The notes beneath the pieces are model-generated. The model had not been told where the DNA came from and ran no database searches. It was given only the letters and a program-made list of their open reading frames with translations. The position numbers and the translations under genes were made by a program. This document shows positions 8,677-17,671 of a DNA stretch of 64,000 nt, in pieces (positions within the stretch are counted from its first letter, which is position 1; every line of letters begins with the position of its first letter). Location of the stretch: positions 186,001-250,000 of the forward strand of contig NZ_BCTN01000001.1 in NCBI RefSeq assembly GCF_001571305.1, written 5' to 3'. The stretch comes from Erwinia persicina NBRC 102418 (GTDB lineage: Bacteria > Pseudomonadota > Gammaproteobacteria > Enterobacterales > Enterobacteriaceae).

Positions 8677-9708
8677 TTAACGCTTGCTGCGGTTGCGGTA
8701 CATATCAATCGAGACCGCTGCGACAATAATCATCCCTTTGATGATGTCCTGAATGTAGGCGTCGACACCGACAAAGGTGAAGCCGCTTTTGATCAGGCCG
8801 AGGATCACCGCACCAATCAGCGTACCGGTAATGCGCCCGACGCCACCCATCAGGCTGGAGCCGCCGATCACCGCTGCGGCAATCGCATCCAGCTCGTAGC
8901 CCAGACCCATGCTTGACTGACCGCTGCTGACACGCGCTGCCAGCACCACACCGGCCAGACCTGACAGTCCGCCCGCGATGGTATAGACGATGATCAGGTA
9001 TTTATTAACGTTGATACCGGAGACTTTCGCCGACACCATGTTGCCGCCGATGGCGTAAACGTACTTCCCGTAGCGGGTGTGTTTCAGTGCGATATGGAAG
9101 ATCACCGCCACCACCAGGAAGATGATCACCGGCATCGCGCCCTGACCGATGGCGGTGAAGCCGTCGGAGAGGAAGCTGATCGGGTTACCCTGGGTGTAAT
9201 ACTGTGCCAGACCGCGTGCCGACACCATCATCCCCAGCGTGGCGATAAAGGGAGGAATGCCGGTTTTGGTAATCAATACGCCGTTAACGATACCGCACAG
9301 AATACCGACCCCGATCCCCGCCCCGATGGGCAGCACGGCAGGCATGTCGACCAGCGAAGGAAACATCGGTGACAGGCTTTCAGAGGTTTGCGCCAGGCTC
9401 GCCGCCACCACCGCCGTCAGTGCTATCACTGACCCGGATGACAGGTCGATGCCCGTGGTGATGATCACCTGGGTCACGCCCACGGCGATAATACCGATGA
9501 TAGCGACCTGCAGCACGATCAGCACCAGGCGGTTCGGGTTCATCAGGAATGACTGATCGCGGACATACCAGCCGAAGGCTTCAAAAATCAGCGCGATGCC
9601 GACCATGACCACGAAAATACCGGTATCTTTAGGCAGTTTGCCTTTCAGGTTGCTGAAGAACGACGGGGTTTCAGCGGACTGTTGCGTTGTCATTTTCACA
9701 TCACTCAT
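8677..9708 (-). CDS. Sugar ABC transporter permease (ribose/inositol type)
   Basis: A 343-residue inner-membrane permease of the RbsC/BPD_transp_2 family, forming the channel of the importer encoded with the next two genes. Multiple hydrophobic helices surround the family motifs GVTQVIITTGIDLSSGSVIA near residue 80 and YAIGGNMVSAKVSGINV, the usual EAA-like cytoplasmic contact with the ATPase. The C-terminal VIGGSSLMGGVGRITGTLIG is conserved in ribose and inositol permeases. It follows the ATPase gene by 19 bp on the minus strand. Myo-inositol is the most likely substrate, judged from the binding protein. Confidence 0.9.
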   Translation of the reverse strand: MSDVKMTTQQSAETPSFFSNLKGKLPKDTGIFVVMVGIALIFEAFGWYVRDQSFLMNPNRLVLIVLQVAIIGIIAVGVTQVIITTGIDLSSGSVIALTAVVAASLAQTSESLSPMFPSLVDMPAVLPIGAGIGVGILCGIVNGVLITKTGIPPFIATLGMMVSARGLAQYYTQGNPISFLSDGFTAIGQGAMPVIIFLVVAVIFHIALKHTRYGKYVYAIGGNMVSAKVSGINVNKYLIIVYTIAGGLSGLAGVVLAARVSSGQSSMGLGYELDAIAAAVIGGSSLMGGVGRITGTLIGAVILGLIKSGFTFVGVDAYIQDIIKGMIIVAAVSIDMYRNRSKR

Positions 9709-9727
9709 GTTTGTTTACCTTACGCCC

Positions 9728-11212
9728 TTACTCGGACGCCAACGACAATATGGTTTCCTGGTCGGCTTCTTCTTTATTGAGGATGCCGGTAATACGTCCC
9801 CCGTGCATGACCATCACGCGGTCACTCATACCGATAATTTCCGGCAGTTCTGAGGAGACCATAATGATGGCGACGCCACGGCTCGCCAGTTCGCTGATCA
9901 GACGGTAGATTTCCGCCTTTGCGCCGACGTCGATACCACGGGTAGGTTCATCAAGGATAAGGATTTTCGGTTGGGCCAGCAGCCAGCGGGCAATCAGTAC
10001 CTTCTGCTGGTTACCGCCGCTGAGGTTATTAATGATCTGGTCCATGGTCGGCGTCTTGATATTCAGACGCTTGATCTGTTCCAGACAGTCTTTGGCCATG
10101 TTGCCATGATTAACGAACCCGCCATTGGCGCTGTAGTCCGTCATTTTGACGATACTCATGTTTTCCATGACCGACAGCACCAGGAACAGGCCTGACTTTT
10201 TACGGTCTTCGGTCAGAAACGCCAGCCCCTTTTCAATGGCGCTGGCCGGTGAGTCAATCGTGGTCGGTACACCGTCAATCAGGATCTCGCCACTGTCGAT
10301 GGAGGTCATGCCAAACAGGCTTTCCATCACCTCACTGCGTCCGGCACCCACCAGACCCGCCACCCCAAGGATCTCCCCGCGACGAACGTTAAAGCTCACG
10401 TCGTGGAACACACCCTTACGCGTCAGGTTACGCACCGTCAAAACGTCTTCACCGATATTGCTGTCCGTTTTCGGGAACAGCTGGGTCAGTTCACGTCCCA
10501 CCATCTGGGTGATCAGCGACTGGCGGGTGTAGCTCGCCGTTTCGTTGCTGGCCACCCAGGTGCCGTCACGGAACACGCTGACTTCATCGGTAATGGCAAA
10601 GATCTCATCCATTTTGTGACTGATATAGATGATGGCTTTACCCTGCGACCGCAGGTCGCGAATGATAGTGAACAGATGCGCCACTTCGGTTTCCGTCAGT
10701 GCCGAGGTCGGTTCATCCATAATCACGATATCGGAGTTCCAGGAAACCGCCTTGGCGATCTCCACCATCTGCTGGGAGGCGATGCTGAGATCGCCCACCA
10801 TTTGCTCAGGACGCAGACGAATATTCAGCTTAGTCAGCAGGTCCCGGGTTAAACGGTTTAACTTACCGTGGTCAACAAAGCCGAGCCTCATCGGCTCGCG
10901 ACCCAGCCAGATATTTTCGGCGACCGTCATATGCGGTACCAGATTAAGCTCCTGGTGAATCATGGAAATACCTGAACGCAGCGCGTCCAGCGTATCGGTA
11001 AACTGCACAGGTTGTCCTTTAATGCGAATTTGTCCCTCATCGGGACGATAAATCCCGATGAGGCACTTCATTAACGTGGATTTACCTGCGCCATTCTCAC
11101 CCATCAGAGCATGCACCGTTCCCGGCTTGATACGGAATGAGACGTTGCTTAACGCCTTCACGCCCGGGAAAAACTTGCTGATGCCTTCGGCTTCAAGCGC
11201 ATATGCGGTCAT
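9728..11212 (-). CDS. Sugar ABC transporter ATP-binding protein (double-cassette, RbsA/MglA type)
   Basis: A 494-residue duplicated ATPase that energises the sugar importer. The first cassette has the Walker [17 protein letters not shown] and the Walker [13 protein letters not shown]. The second has the degenerate Walker [17 protein letters not shown] usual in this family, the signature [19 protein letters not shown] and the Walker [16 protein letters not shown]. It lies between the binding-protein gene (33 bp upstream) and the permease gene, in the order binding protein-ATPase-permease. Substrate is inferred from the binding protein. Confidence 0.92.
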   Translation of the reverse strand: MTAYALEAEGISKFFPGVKALSNVSFRIKPGTVHALMGENGAGKSTLMKCLIGIYRPDEGQIRIKGQPVQFTDTLDALRSGISMIHQELNLVPHMTVAENIWLGREPMRLGFVDHGKLNRLTRDLLTKLNIRLRPEQMVGDLSIASQQMVEIAKAVSWNSDIVIMDEPTSALTETEVAHLFTIIRDLRSQGKAIIYISHKMDEIFAITDEVSVFRDGTWVASNETASYTRQSLITQMVGRELTQLFPKTDSNIGEDVLTVRNLTRKGVFHDVSFNVRRGEILGVAGLVGAGRSEVMESLFGMTSIDSGEILIDGVPTTIDSPASAIEKGLAFLTEDRKKSGLFLVLSVMENMSIVKMTDYSANGGFVNHGNMAKDCLEQIKRLNIKTPTMDQIINNLSGGNQQKVLIARWLLAQPKILILDEPTRGIDVGAKAEIYRLISELASRGVAIIMVSSELPEIIGMSDRVMVMHGGRITGILNKEEADQETILSLASE

Positions 11213-11245
11213 TTAACACCCTCCGTACTACGAGTTCAGCGAAAG

Positions 11246-12169
11246 TTATTTCAGGTTTTTACTGGTGAAGTTGGTGTAGTTATCTTTGGTAATCAGCTGA
11301 TAAGGGATAAAGACGTTTTTCTGCACCTGCTCACCTTTCGCCAGTTTCACGGCTGTCTGTACGGCACCAGCACCCTGACCTTTCGCGTCCTGGAAGACGG
11401 TAGCGACCATTTTTCCGTTTTTAATCATCTGCAGCGCGTCCGGTGTACCATCCACGCCCGCGATCAGGATTTTCTGATCGTTTTTCCCCAACGCCTGCAG
11501 GGCACCGATAGCCATTTCGTCGTTGTTTGACGCGATGGCCTGGATATCATCGCCGGCGGTCATCCAGTTGCTCACCACGTCTACCGCGTCATTACGGGTA
11601 AATTTCGCGGTCTGTTTCTGTACCACTTTCAGGCCCGGGTACTTCGCCACTACCGCTTCAACACCTTTAGTACGGTCGCGGGTAGCTTCGTTTGCCAGGT
11701 CACCCAGCAGGATGGCAACGTTACCTTTGTAATCCATACGCTTTGCCAGGGCTTCCATCTGCAGGCGACCCGCCAGTTCGGAGTCGGAACCCACATAGGC
11801 CATTTTGCCGGTCAGTTCGGTTGCCGGTTTACGGTTAACAAACACCAGCGGGATGCCGGCTTTGCTGGTCAGATCAACAATCGGTTTTACCGCATTGGTA
11901 TCCACCGGGTTGATAATGATGGCGTCAACGCCCTGCCCGATAAAGTTCTGAACCTGTTGCAGCTGCTGTGCGACGTCACCTTTGGCGTCTTCAATCTGGC
12001 CTTTCACGTTTTCCGTTTTCATTTCGCTAGTAATGGAGTTACGGACAATCGTTAAGAAGTTGTCATCAAACAGTGCCATAGAGACGCCTACCTGCAGGTC
12101 TTTGGCAAAGCTGGTAACGGGTAACATGCAGACTAACAGTGACGCTAAAATTGTTTTTTTCACGTTCAT
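11246..12169 (-). CDS. Periplasmic sugar-binding protein, probably myo-inositol
   Basis: A 307-residue periplasmic binding protein of the ribose/galactose family (Peripla_BP_4) that captures the sugar for the ABC importer. A Sec signal peptide MNVKKTILASLLVCMLPVTS ends near SFA-KD. VSMALFDDNFLTIVRNSI, ARG-free INPVDTNAVKPIVDL and the FVNRKPATE segment resemble IbpA/rhizopine-type inositol-binding proteins. I chose the ATG at 12169 because it opens the signal peptide. An in-frame GTG at 12241 with a good GAGGTGA site would add 24 residues that begin with the same MNVK, an odd duplication. First gene of the operon. No inositol catabolic genes are in the window. Confidence 0.88.
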   Translation of the reverse strand: MNVKKTILASLLVCMLPVTSFAKDLQVGVSMALFDDNFLTIVRNSITSEMKTENVKGQIEDAKGDVAQQLQQVQNFIGQGVDAIIINPVDTNAVKPIVDLTSKAGIPLVFVNRKPATELTGKMAYVGSDSELAGRLQMEALAKRMDYKGNVAILLGDLANEATRDRTKGVEAVVAKYPGLKVVQKQTAKFTRNDAVDVVSNWMTAGDDIQAIASNNDEMAIGALQALGKNDQKILIAGVDGTPDALQMIKNGKMVATVFQDAKGQGAGAVQTAVKLAKGEQVQKNVFIPYQLITKDNYTNFTSKNLK

Positions 12170-12241
12170 GTCCAGGCCCTTTTTATCATTAGCATGCGAA
12201 GGTGTCGGATCCTGCGAATGAAAAATTTCTTTTACATTCAC

Positions 12242-12681
12242 CTCACCCCACCCACGGCGTTATTAAAGTGTAGGAGGTAACTATTTTAGGTAAAACTATC
12301 GCTCTTTTTACTCAGTATCGGGTGCTTATTTTAAATTTAAAAACAGTAAGTTAAATGCCATTCTGCTGTTTCTTTTTCTGTCATCCCCACCTGCGTTGCC
12401 GCAGAGCAGTTTTTTTGTTTCATAATAACGTCAATTGAAACTTTCATCATGAAAGCATCGAAACGCATGTTTTAAAATCAGCAAATAACAAAAATTTGAC
12501 ACACCTCTAACATCGGCCAGCGAAAGACAACAAAGTGAGATCTGGCGCAGAGATTGAAGATTGTCCAATCAAGATAAAAAACCCGCATCCTGCTGCTTTT
12601 GCCAGCAAACGCACCGCAGGGGTCAATTCGGGCTTTGACATTTCGCAGACACGCCGTTAACATGCGCCCCGTTCACACGAT
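12242..12681. promoter_or_regulatory. Upstream region of the sugar importer, with a 15-bp palindrome
   Basis: A 440-bp gap before tRNA-Asn without a supported gene. At 12441-12455 CTTTCAT-C-ATGAAAG is a perfect palindrome, and GAAACTTTC overlaps it on the left, so this could be an operator for an RpiR- or LacI-type sugar regulator. The regulator gene is not next door. The interval also carries the promoter of the tRNA. Confidence 0.35.
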
Positions 12682-12757
12682 TCCTCTGTAGTTCAGTCGG
12701 TAGAACGGCGGACTGTTAATCCGTATGTCACTGGTTCGAGTCCAGTCAGAGGAGCCA
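12682..12757 (+). tRNA. tRNA-Asn (anticodon GTT)
   Basis: A 76-nt tRNA. The acceptor stem TCCTCTG pairs with CAGAGGA, the anticodon GTT is at 12715-12717 in a GACTGTTAATC loop, the T arm is CTGG-TTCGAGT-CCAG, and CCA is encoded at 12755-12757. tRNA-Asn genes are common integration sites for islands in enterics. The DNA that follows is AT-rich and patchy, but I found no repeat of the tRNA 3' end further down that would mark an attachment site. Confidence 0.96.
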
Positions 12758-12763
12758 AATTAG

Positions 12764-12799
12764 AAAAGCCCGCTCAGGGAAACCTGAGCGGGCTTTTTG
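12764..12799 (+). terminator. Rho-independent terminator of tRNA-Asn
   Basis: AGCCCGCTCAGG (12767-12778) and CCTGAGCGGGCT (12783-12794) form a perfect 12-bp stem with a GAAA tetraloop, then a T5 run. It starts ten bases after the tRNA. Confidence 0.93.
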
Positions 12800-12828
12800 C
12801 TTTATGTGATTATAAATCGCTAACAGAC

Positions 12829-12976
12829 TCAGATTTTATCCATCACATAACGATGCGCTTTGGACGCCGCGCTTGCGGCCTTGAAAATATAGCTTTTGTC
12901 GTTCTTCAGTGTTTTGTCAACATCCCGTAAAACCCGGCTACGTGATTTTAGATATCTTTCCTTAACGTGTCGTGAT
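12829..12976 (-). pseudogene. 3' remnant of an ArdC-like antirestriction/zincin metallopeptidase gene
   Basis: On the minus strand an open stretch ends LKNDKSYIFKAASAASKAHR-YVMDKI-stop (stop at 12829-12831). This resembles the conserved C-terminus of ArdC-type proteins, plasmid and ICE products that protect incoming DNA from restriction. About 40 recognisable residues remain; upstream the frame degenerates into unrelated residues, and no start codon or metallopeptidase HExxH motif is present. It is likely a scar of a mobile element once integrated beside tRNA-Asn. The assignment rests on a short match by eye. Confidence 0.4.
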
Positions 12977-12985
12977 GTTCGCGAA

Positions 12986-13016
12986 GTCAGCTCTTGGCAC
13001 GAGGCGGACTGACATG
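12986..13016 (+). repeat. Recurrent 30-nt motif, copy 1
   Basis: A sequence centred on CTTGGCACGAGGCGGAC. It matches copy 3 (17348-17378) at about 21 of 31 positions and shares TGGCAC with flanking bases with copy 2 (14520-14542). The three copies bracket the MFS and STAND genes of the AT-rich segment. The rest of 12800-13166 has no supported gene apart from the ArdC-like remnant; the final 150 bp is AT-rich and probably holds the MFS promoter. Confidence 0.4.
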
Positions 13017-13166
13017 CAGGCCAATGTCCATGAGGAGTGAGGAGCGGAAGTTATTTCTCTGCTTACCTAATCGACATAATGCAGTGTAACAATCAGATCA
13101 TGCTAAAGTATTAGCAAAATACAGGCGTTCTAAAATAAATCCTCTTATGCAGAAGCCATTTTCATA

Positions 13167-14417
13167 ATGAAAACATTTCCTAAAAAAGTTAGCGTTTTTC
13201 ACTTCAGTCCTTTTCGTTATCTGTTTGCTGCTCGCCTTCTTACCGTTCTGGGCAATGGTATTGCACCGATTGCATTAGCGTTCGCAGTGCTTGATATTGG
13301 CGGATCGGTATCTGATTTAGGTCTCGTTGTTGCGTCCCGCTCCATCTTTAACGTTTTATTCTTGTTGATCGGGGGCGTATTAGCGGACCGCTACTCTCGT
13401 AACCAGGTATTGGTATCCTCTTCTGTTATTGCGGCAGTTTCGCAAGCTATTGTCGCATGGTCTGTGTTGGACGGTTCAGCAACTGTGATGAGTCTGGCAT
13501 TACTAGGAACGTTGAATGGAGCAGCAGCAGGCATCGCGTTACCTGCATCCTCAGCGCTGGTCCCCCAAACTGTTCCAGTGCAGAATTTGCGAGCAGCGAA
13601 TGCATTAATTCAGCTTGGTATTTATGGCGGTACGATTATCGGCACTTCGCTTGGTGGGCTCCTAATCAGTTCTGTCGGACCCGGTTGGGGACTGGCAATT
13701 GATGCGATAGGTTTCGCTGCCTCTGCACCGCTTTATTTCTTAATTCGTATTACATCAATCAAAGCATGCCCACCATCAGGTAATATCCTGCAGGACTTAA
13801 AAGAAGGATGGGACGAATTCACAAGCCGAGCTTGGGTATGGGCAATTGTGGTCCAATTCACCATTATCAATGCAGCATTTAGTGGTGTAATGATGGTACT
13901 TGGCCCTGTGATTGCTGATGCTTCTTTTGGGCGAGCTAATTGGGGAATTATGGTTGCTGCGCAAAGCGTTGGCCTTATGACAGGTTCGTTCTTCGCCCTA
14001 AGATGGCGTCCACGACGCGATCTTTTTATTGGTGTAATGCTAGTAGCATTATGCTCAGTGCCCATTTTTATGCTTAGTCAACCTGCTTCTGCAACGTGGC
14101 TTATTGCAGCTTTTTTTATTGCTGGCGTAACGTTCGGTCTATTCGGAGTCTCCTGGGCTCATTCACTACAAACTCATATTCCTCAGGAAAAATTGGCTCG
14201 CGTGTACGCCTATGACGCTGTAGGTTCGTTTGTGGCCATTCCCTTAGGTGAACTGGTCGCTGGGCCGCTGGCAATTCATTATGGTAGTAGTAATGTGCTT
14301 CTGGTTTCAGCGATAGCAGTAGTGATAGCAACTTTAGCAACCTGCCTGCTCCCTGGGATTAGACAGCTCGACAATTTTTCACAGGTGAATTCGAAAAAGG
14401 CCACGAGCTCCTCATAA
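13167..14417 (+). CDS. MFS transporter, MFS_3/EntS-like group
   Basis: A 416-residue inner-membrane transporter with about twelve hydrophobic helices. FRYLFAARLLTVLGNGIAPI at the N-terminus and the loop signature GGVLADRYSRNQVLVSSSV are typical of the MFS_3 group, which includes the enterobactin exporter EntS and macrolide efflux proteins. Codon usage and base composition are richer in A and T than in the genes to the left, suggesting acquisition. It lies alone on the plus strand between the tRNA-Asn scar and the abutting hairpins at 14563-14631. No clear ribosome site is visible before the ATG at 13167. Substrate is unknown. Confidence 0.85.
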   Translation: MKTFPKKVSVFHFSPFRYLFAARLLTVLGNGIAPIALAFAVLDIGGSVSDLGLVVASRSIFNVLFLLIGGVLADRYSRNQVLVSSSVIAAVSQAIVAWSVLDGSATVMSLALLGTLNGAAAGIALPASSALVPQTVPVQNLRAANALIQLGIYGGTIIGTSLGGLLISSVGPGWGLAIDAIGFAASAPLYFLIRITSIKACPPSGNILQDLKEGWDEFTSRAWVWAIVVQFTIINAAFSGVMMVLGPVIADASFGRANWGIMVAAQSVGLMTGSFFALRWRPRRDLFIGVMLVALCSVPIFMLSQPASATWLIAAFFIAGVTFGLFGVSWAHSLQTHIPQEKLARVYAYDAVGSFVAIPLGELVAGPLAIHYGSSNVLLVSAIAVVIATLATCLLPGIRQLDNFSQVNSKKATSSS

Positions 14418-14519
14418 CAGTGTTCAAAAAATTACAAAATATGAAATGTAAATTATTGCTTGCGACCAGATAAAACGATGGGAAATTCCTAAGGGATTAG
14501 TCTTCACTGAACGCTTAAA

Positions 14520-14542
14520 TCTCCGTTTTTGGCACACAGCGG
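14520..14542 (+). repeat. Recurrent 30-nt motif, copy 2 (partial)
   Basis: TCTCCG followed by TTTTTGGCACACAGCGG matches the core of the motif seen at 12986 and 17348. It immediately precedes the run of abutting hairpins. Confidence 0.35.
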
Positions 14543-14562
14543 TTGAGCTAACGAATCGGAAG

Positions 14563-14631
14563 GTCCGCTGTGAGCGAGGAGCGGACGCTTTACACGATGG
14601 GTAAAGCGCCAAAACGATGCTTCGTTTTGGC
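14563..14631. repeat. Three abutting inverted repeats
   Basis: Three hairpins follow each other with no base between them. GTCCGCT/AGCGGAC spans 14563-14586, GCTTTAC/GTAAAGC spans 14587-14607, and GCCAAAACGA/TCGTTTTGGC spans 14608-14631 with a TGCT loop. All arms pair perfectly. This could be a structured RNA 3' end, an intergenic repeat or a recombination site. Confidence 0.6.
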
Positions 14632-14754
14632 GAAACTAATTACACGCGAACTTCCGAGCATGAATTTTTTCAGTACACCATATATGTGTAAGTGATAAAT
14701 ATTCGCCCCTACTTAAGCATCTTGATTCAAGATAAAAAAAGGCCGTTCTGTAAT

Positions 14755-17187
14755 TTATTTCTTATTTCTGAAGTAATAGACTAACCTTGGTATTTTTGCA
14801 GTCTTATACTCAATAATAGTATTTTTATTTTTTGAATAGTAAGAGTCATTCTCGCTTAACGAATCGTCAGCAATATTAATAAAATGACTGGCCTCATCTA
14901 AATACTTTAATGCCTTTGCCTTATCTTTCTCTTCTCGGGCTTTGTGATATCGAGATATTGCTTTTCTGACATAACAATAGGATCGAGGCTTACCATTTTT
15001 TTCGGCCTTAGAAATTAACTCATCTCCTTTATCAAGGTCTAAAAGGCGATAAAATATTATAGCACCAGTCAAGAGGGCCTCTGAGTTATTGGGGTCAATT
15101 TCAAGCGCTTTAAGAATTAATCCCTTAGCATAATCTTGACTTCTTGTTTTTGATATGAGTAAAAAAGCGTAACGCTCAAATAAATAAGAGTTGACGGGGT
15201 CTTCTATAAGAGCATATTCAAAATTTTCTATTGCATCACTGATTCTATTTCGGTCTACCGAAATTTTTGCTGCTTTGGCATACTCTGTTCTATATGCTTC
15301 TGTGACACGATCTTCTTTATAAGCCTTTTCAATCTCAGCTTTTTCTAAGGCTCGCCGATTCACCAATTCAGCAACTTTATTTAACTTTTCCAGTCTTTCA
15401 GGTGAGAGTTTGTTTTTCTTGGAAAAAAAGAATCTCATGGCAAGTTCTATTATTTCTATTTCATATCTATTCCCATAGTTTGTTAAATTACTAAAATATG
15501 TTTCATCCAAACTACTCTGAAACTCTGCATGTTGTATTTCTAACTCTTGACACGTATACCCGACAGAAAACGAATCAATCGGACAGGATAATGTGACTAA
15601 AACCATAAATACATCTTGGTCGCTTTCACCTATTCTAATCCATGCATCTTCATATAAAAACTCGAGTAATTCATCGCTGCTTTTCTTATACACTTGTTCT
15701 ATTGCATCATCAATTGAGCACTGTGCTCTAGAAATGTATTTCACCAATGAATCGATTAATAATGGCTTGTAGTGTAATGTTCTTAAGATCTTCCTTAAGC
15801 CCGAGTCTCCCGACTGAGAAATTGCTTTCGCCCCATATTCTAAGGATGATTTTCTTAATAGTGATAGTGAGTCGGCTTCCGTCAAGGAAGAAATTGGAAT
15901 AGGCTTAGCGCCGAGGAACTCTTTCCTACGAGAGGTAATAATTAACCTTCCAATTTTTTTAGATATTAACTCTAAAAAAACCCCAAGATCGTTTATCTCA
16001 TCTTTAGTAGAGGCTAAGGTCTCTGCATTGTCAATAATAATAAGCACGTCATCCCTGGTCATCCCTTGCTTAGATAGCTCATTCTCTATTTTACTAACTA
16101 AAGATCGCCCAGACGTTTCAAACCAGCTCTTGTCCAGTCTTTCTTCTATTGCATACAGCACCTCTCTTAAAGCATCTTCAACGAATGACGAGACACCTTT
16201 ATAATATATTAAACCTTCACTTCCCCAGCGAGTCATTTTAGCCGTGTGATAACTTATTATAAAAGGTAGCTTTCTATTTAATACAATCTCTCCATCAAAG
16301 AGGGAGTTGAAAAACTCTAATAGGAATGTTGTTTTACCAAAGCCTCCATCCCCATATATTATGCACGAGCGATGATCAAAATCGCACATCCACTCTTTTA
16401 ACATCTCTATTTCTGGCTTTCTTCCAACAAAGTTCGTGGTTTGTCGTTTGGGAATATTATGGCAAAAACTATTATCTTCTCCACTTATGATTTGCGATGA
16501 CCAGGAAAATCTTGGGGATGGGAGGAGTTTGTTGCTATTTAAAATATTATTATCGGAAATATCTATTGTTATTTTTTTCTTATCATCCCAGTCCAATGTT
16601 TGCAGATTAAGTTTAAATAAACCCTTTCTGTTCGTTACTGAACTTATAACTATACATTTGTTGTCATACAATAATGGAAGGTTGACTTGCATTTTCTCAT
16701 TGTAAATTTCAATCAATAATTCACTTCCATTCACTTCTGGTACTAAATTAGACATTCCTTCGAGTAGATCATTGACAAGAGCTGTTTGCTTTACAGCCCA
16801 TATTTCAACATCCTCTTTAGAAATTGACCCATGAGAAAACACATTATTTCTGAATTCAATCCACTCTAATAATCGTCTTGATAGCCCCAATTTTTCTTTT
16901 TGATCATACCAAGATGAAAAATAAGATGTGGTCTGTATTGCATTTAGCAGTGGCAATGATTTTTCAATTACTTCCCTAGGAAGTCCATCATTAGGCTTTT
17001 GATACCTATCTATAAATCCAGTTATTTCACTCCCGTAAGAATCCACAAGCTCCGTTACTACCTGCAATAAGGATATAGATATTGTTTGCTGAAGAGAACG
17101 TATTATATTATTTAAGTGGAGTAGTTTATCAGAGTCATTCTGTAAACTCTTAACTCTTTCTAATTCTGTCAAGTAAAAATGTTTCAT
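14755..17187 (-). CDS. HEPN-like/STAND NTPase with TPR repeats, candidate anti-phage sensor
   Basis: An 810-residue protein, strongly AT-rich compared with the core genes. Residues 1-150 are helical and carry RNNVFSH (R113-X5-H119), the R-X4-6-H motif of HEPN ribonucleases. A linker leads to TNFVGRKPEIEML (251-263), the usual entry to a STAND ATPase. Walker A is GDGGFGKTT (279-287), Walker B is VLIIIDNAE (381-389), and IITSRR (416-421) resembles the arginine-bearing sensor motif. From about 640, helical pairs such as DAIENFEYALIEDPVNSYLF and KALEIDPNNSEALLTGA read as TPR repeats. In known STAND defence proteins the repeats sense a phage molecule, the ATPase oligomerises, and the N-terminal effector kills or arrests the cell. 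That role is inferred here. It is a single-gene unit. The HEPN call rests on one motif. Confidence 0.75.
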   Translation of the reverse strand: MKHFYLTELERVKSLQNDSDKLLHLNNIIRSLQQTISISLLQVVTELVDSYGSEITGFIDRYQKPNDGLPREVIEKSLPLLNAIQTTSYFSSWYDQKEKLGLSRRLLEWIEFRNNVFSHGSISKEDVEIWAVKQTALVNDLLEGMSNLVPEVNGSELLIEIYNEKMQVNLPLLYDNKCIVISSVTNRKGLFKLNLQTLDWDDKKKITIDISDNNILNSNKLLPSPRFSWSSQIISGEDNSFCHNIPKRQTTNFVGRKPEIEMLKEWMCDFDHRSCIIYGDGGFGKTTFLLEFFNSLFDGEIVLNRKLPFIISYHTAKMTRWGSEGLIYYKGVSSFVEDALREVLYAIEERLDKSWFETSGRSLVSKIENELSKQGMTRDDVLIIIDNAETLASTKDEINDLGVFLELISKKIGRLIITSRRKEFLGAKPIPISSLTEADSLSLLRKSSLEYGAKAISQSGDSGLRKILRTLHYKPLLIDSLVKYISRAQCSIDDAIEQVYKKSSDELLEFLYEDAWIRIGESDQDVFMVLVTLSCPIDSFSVGYTCQELEIQHAEFQSSLDETYFSNLTNYGNRYEIEIIELAMRFFFSKKNKLSPERLEKLNKVAELVNRRALEKAEIEKAYKEDRVTEAYRTEYAKAAKISVDRNRISDAIENFEYALIEDPVNSYLFERYAFLLISKTRSQDYAKGLILKALEIDPNNSEALLTGAIIFYRLLDLDKGDELISKAEKNGKPRSYCYVRKAISRYHKAREEKDKAKALKYLDEASHFINIADDSLSENDSYYSKNKNTIIEYKTAKIPRLVYYFRNKK

Positions 17188-17671
17188 TTGATAATCTCTT
17201 TAATATATTTGTTTGATTGATTGATATCAAGAGGGTGATTGTTGCAATATTGATCGACTCAACATCAATGAACTTATCATGGGAGCTATAAATTTAGAAG
17301 TTCTTCCCCAATAATTTTAACTGTATAGTTAGACAGTATTTGATGACGTCCGCTCCTGGCACAGAGCAGACCGTCAGAGCTCTTTGGACACCATCTCGCT
17401 TCGAGCCGCTGAGCGTGGCTCACGCACGGCGGAGACCATGTTGAAAACAGGGGCGCTGGAGTGGCATAAAAGTAATAAAAAATAGTCACAGAACTGAAAA
17501 CCCGTCACGTTATCGACCTGCTGAAAGGTATCGGGAAAAAAGGTTTACTTGAAGTGATTGTTACACCTTAAAATCAGCAATTGGCGCGTGGGAAAATTTA
17601 ATTTCAGGGCAATGGCTAATTTTCAGGCCAGGAGGCTTCGCGGTATTGCTGAGTTGTATGAGAGTGTCGCG
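17188..17671. other. Gap with decayed sequence
   Basis: The first 150 bp is AT-rich and probably promotes the STAND gene. Copy 3 of the 30-nt motif lies at 17348-17378. From 17477 to 17571 a plus-strand stretch reads about 30 residues ending LLKGIGKKGLLEVIVTP-stop, which looks like the tail of a lost gene but is not identified. No intact gene is supported. Confidence 0.45.
17348..17378 (+). repeat. Recurrent 30-nt motif, copy 3
   Basis: Centred on CTCCTGGCACAGAGCAGAC; in the same orientation as copies 1 and 2. Copies 1 and 3 enclose the MFS gene, the hairpins and the STAND gene, a 4.3-kb segment. Confidence 0.4.

Larger units (their letters stand above)
14418..14754. other. Gap between MFS and STAND genes
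   Basis: No gene is supported. The interval holds the second copy of the 30-nt motif (14520-14542), three abutting hairpins (14563-14631), and a perfect 15-bp palindrome ATCTTGA-T-TCAAGAT at 14719-14733 followed by A7, which may form a weak terminator for the plus strand. Confidence 0.5.

Noticed and set aside
14719..14733. Palindrome ATCTTGA-T-TCAAGAT followed by A7, as a terminator for the STAND gene
   Set aside because: On the minus strand the T run precedes rather than follows the stem, so it does not fit a terminator for that gene.
17477..17571. Possible toxin-antitoxin or transposase remnant ending LLEVIVTP
   Set aside because: Only about 30 residues are open, with no start codon, and I cannot place it in a family.
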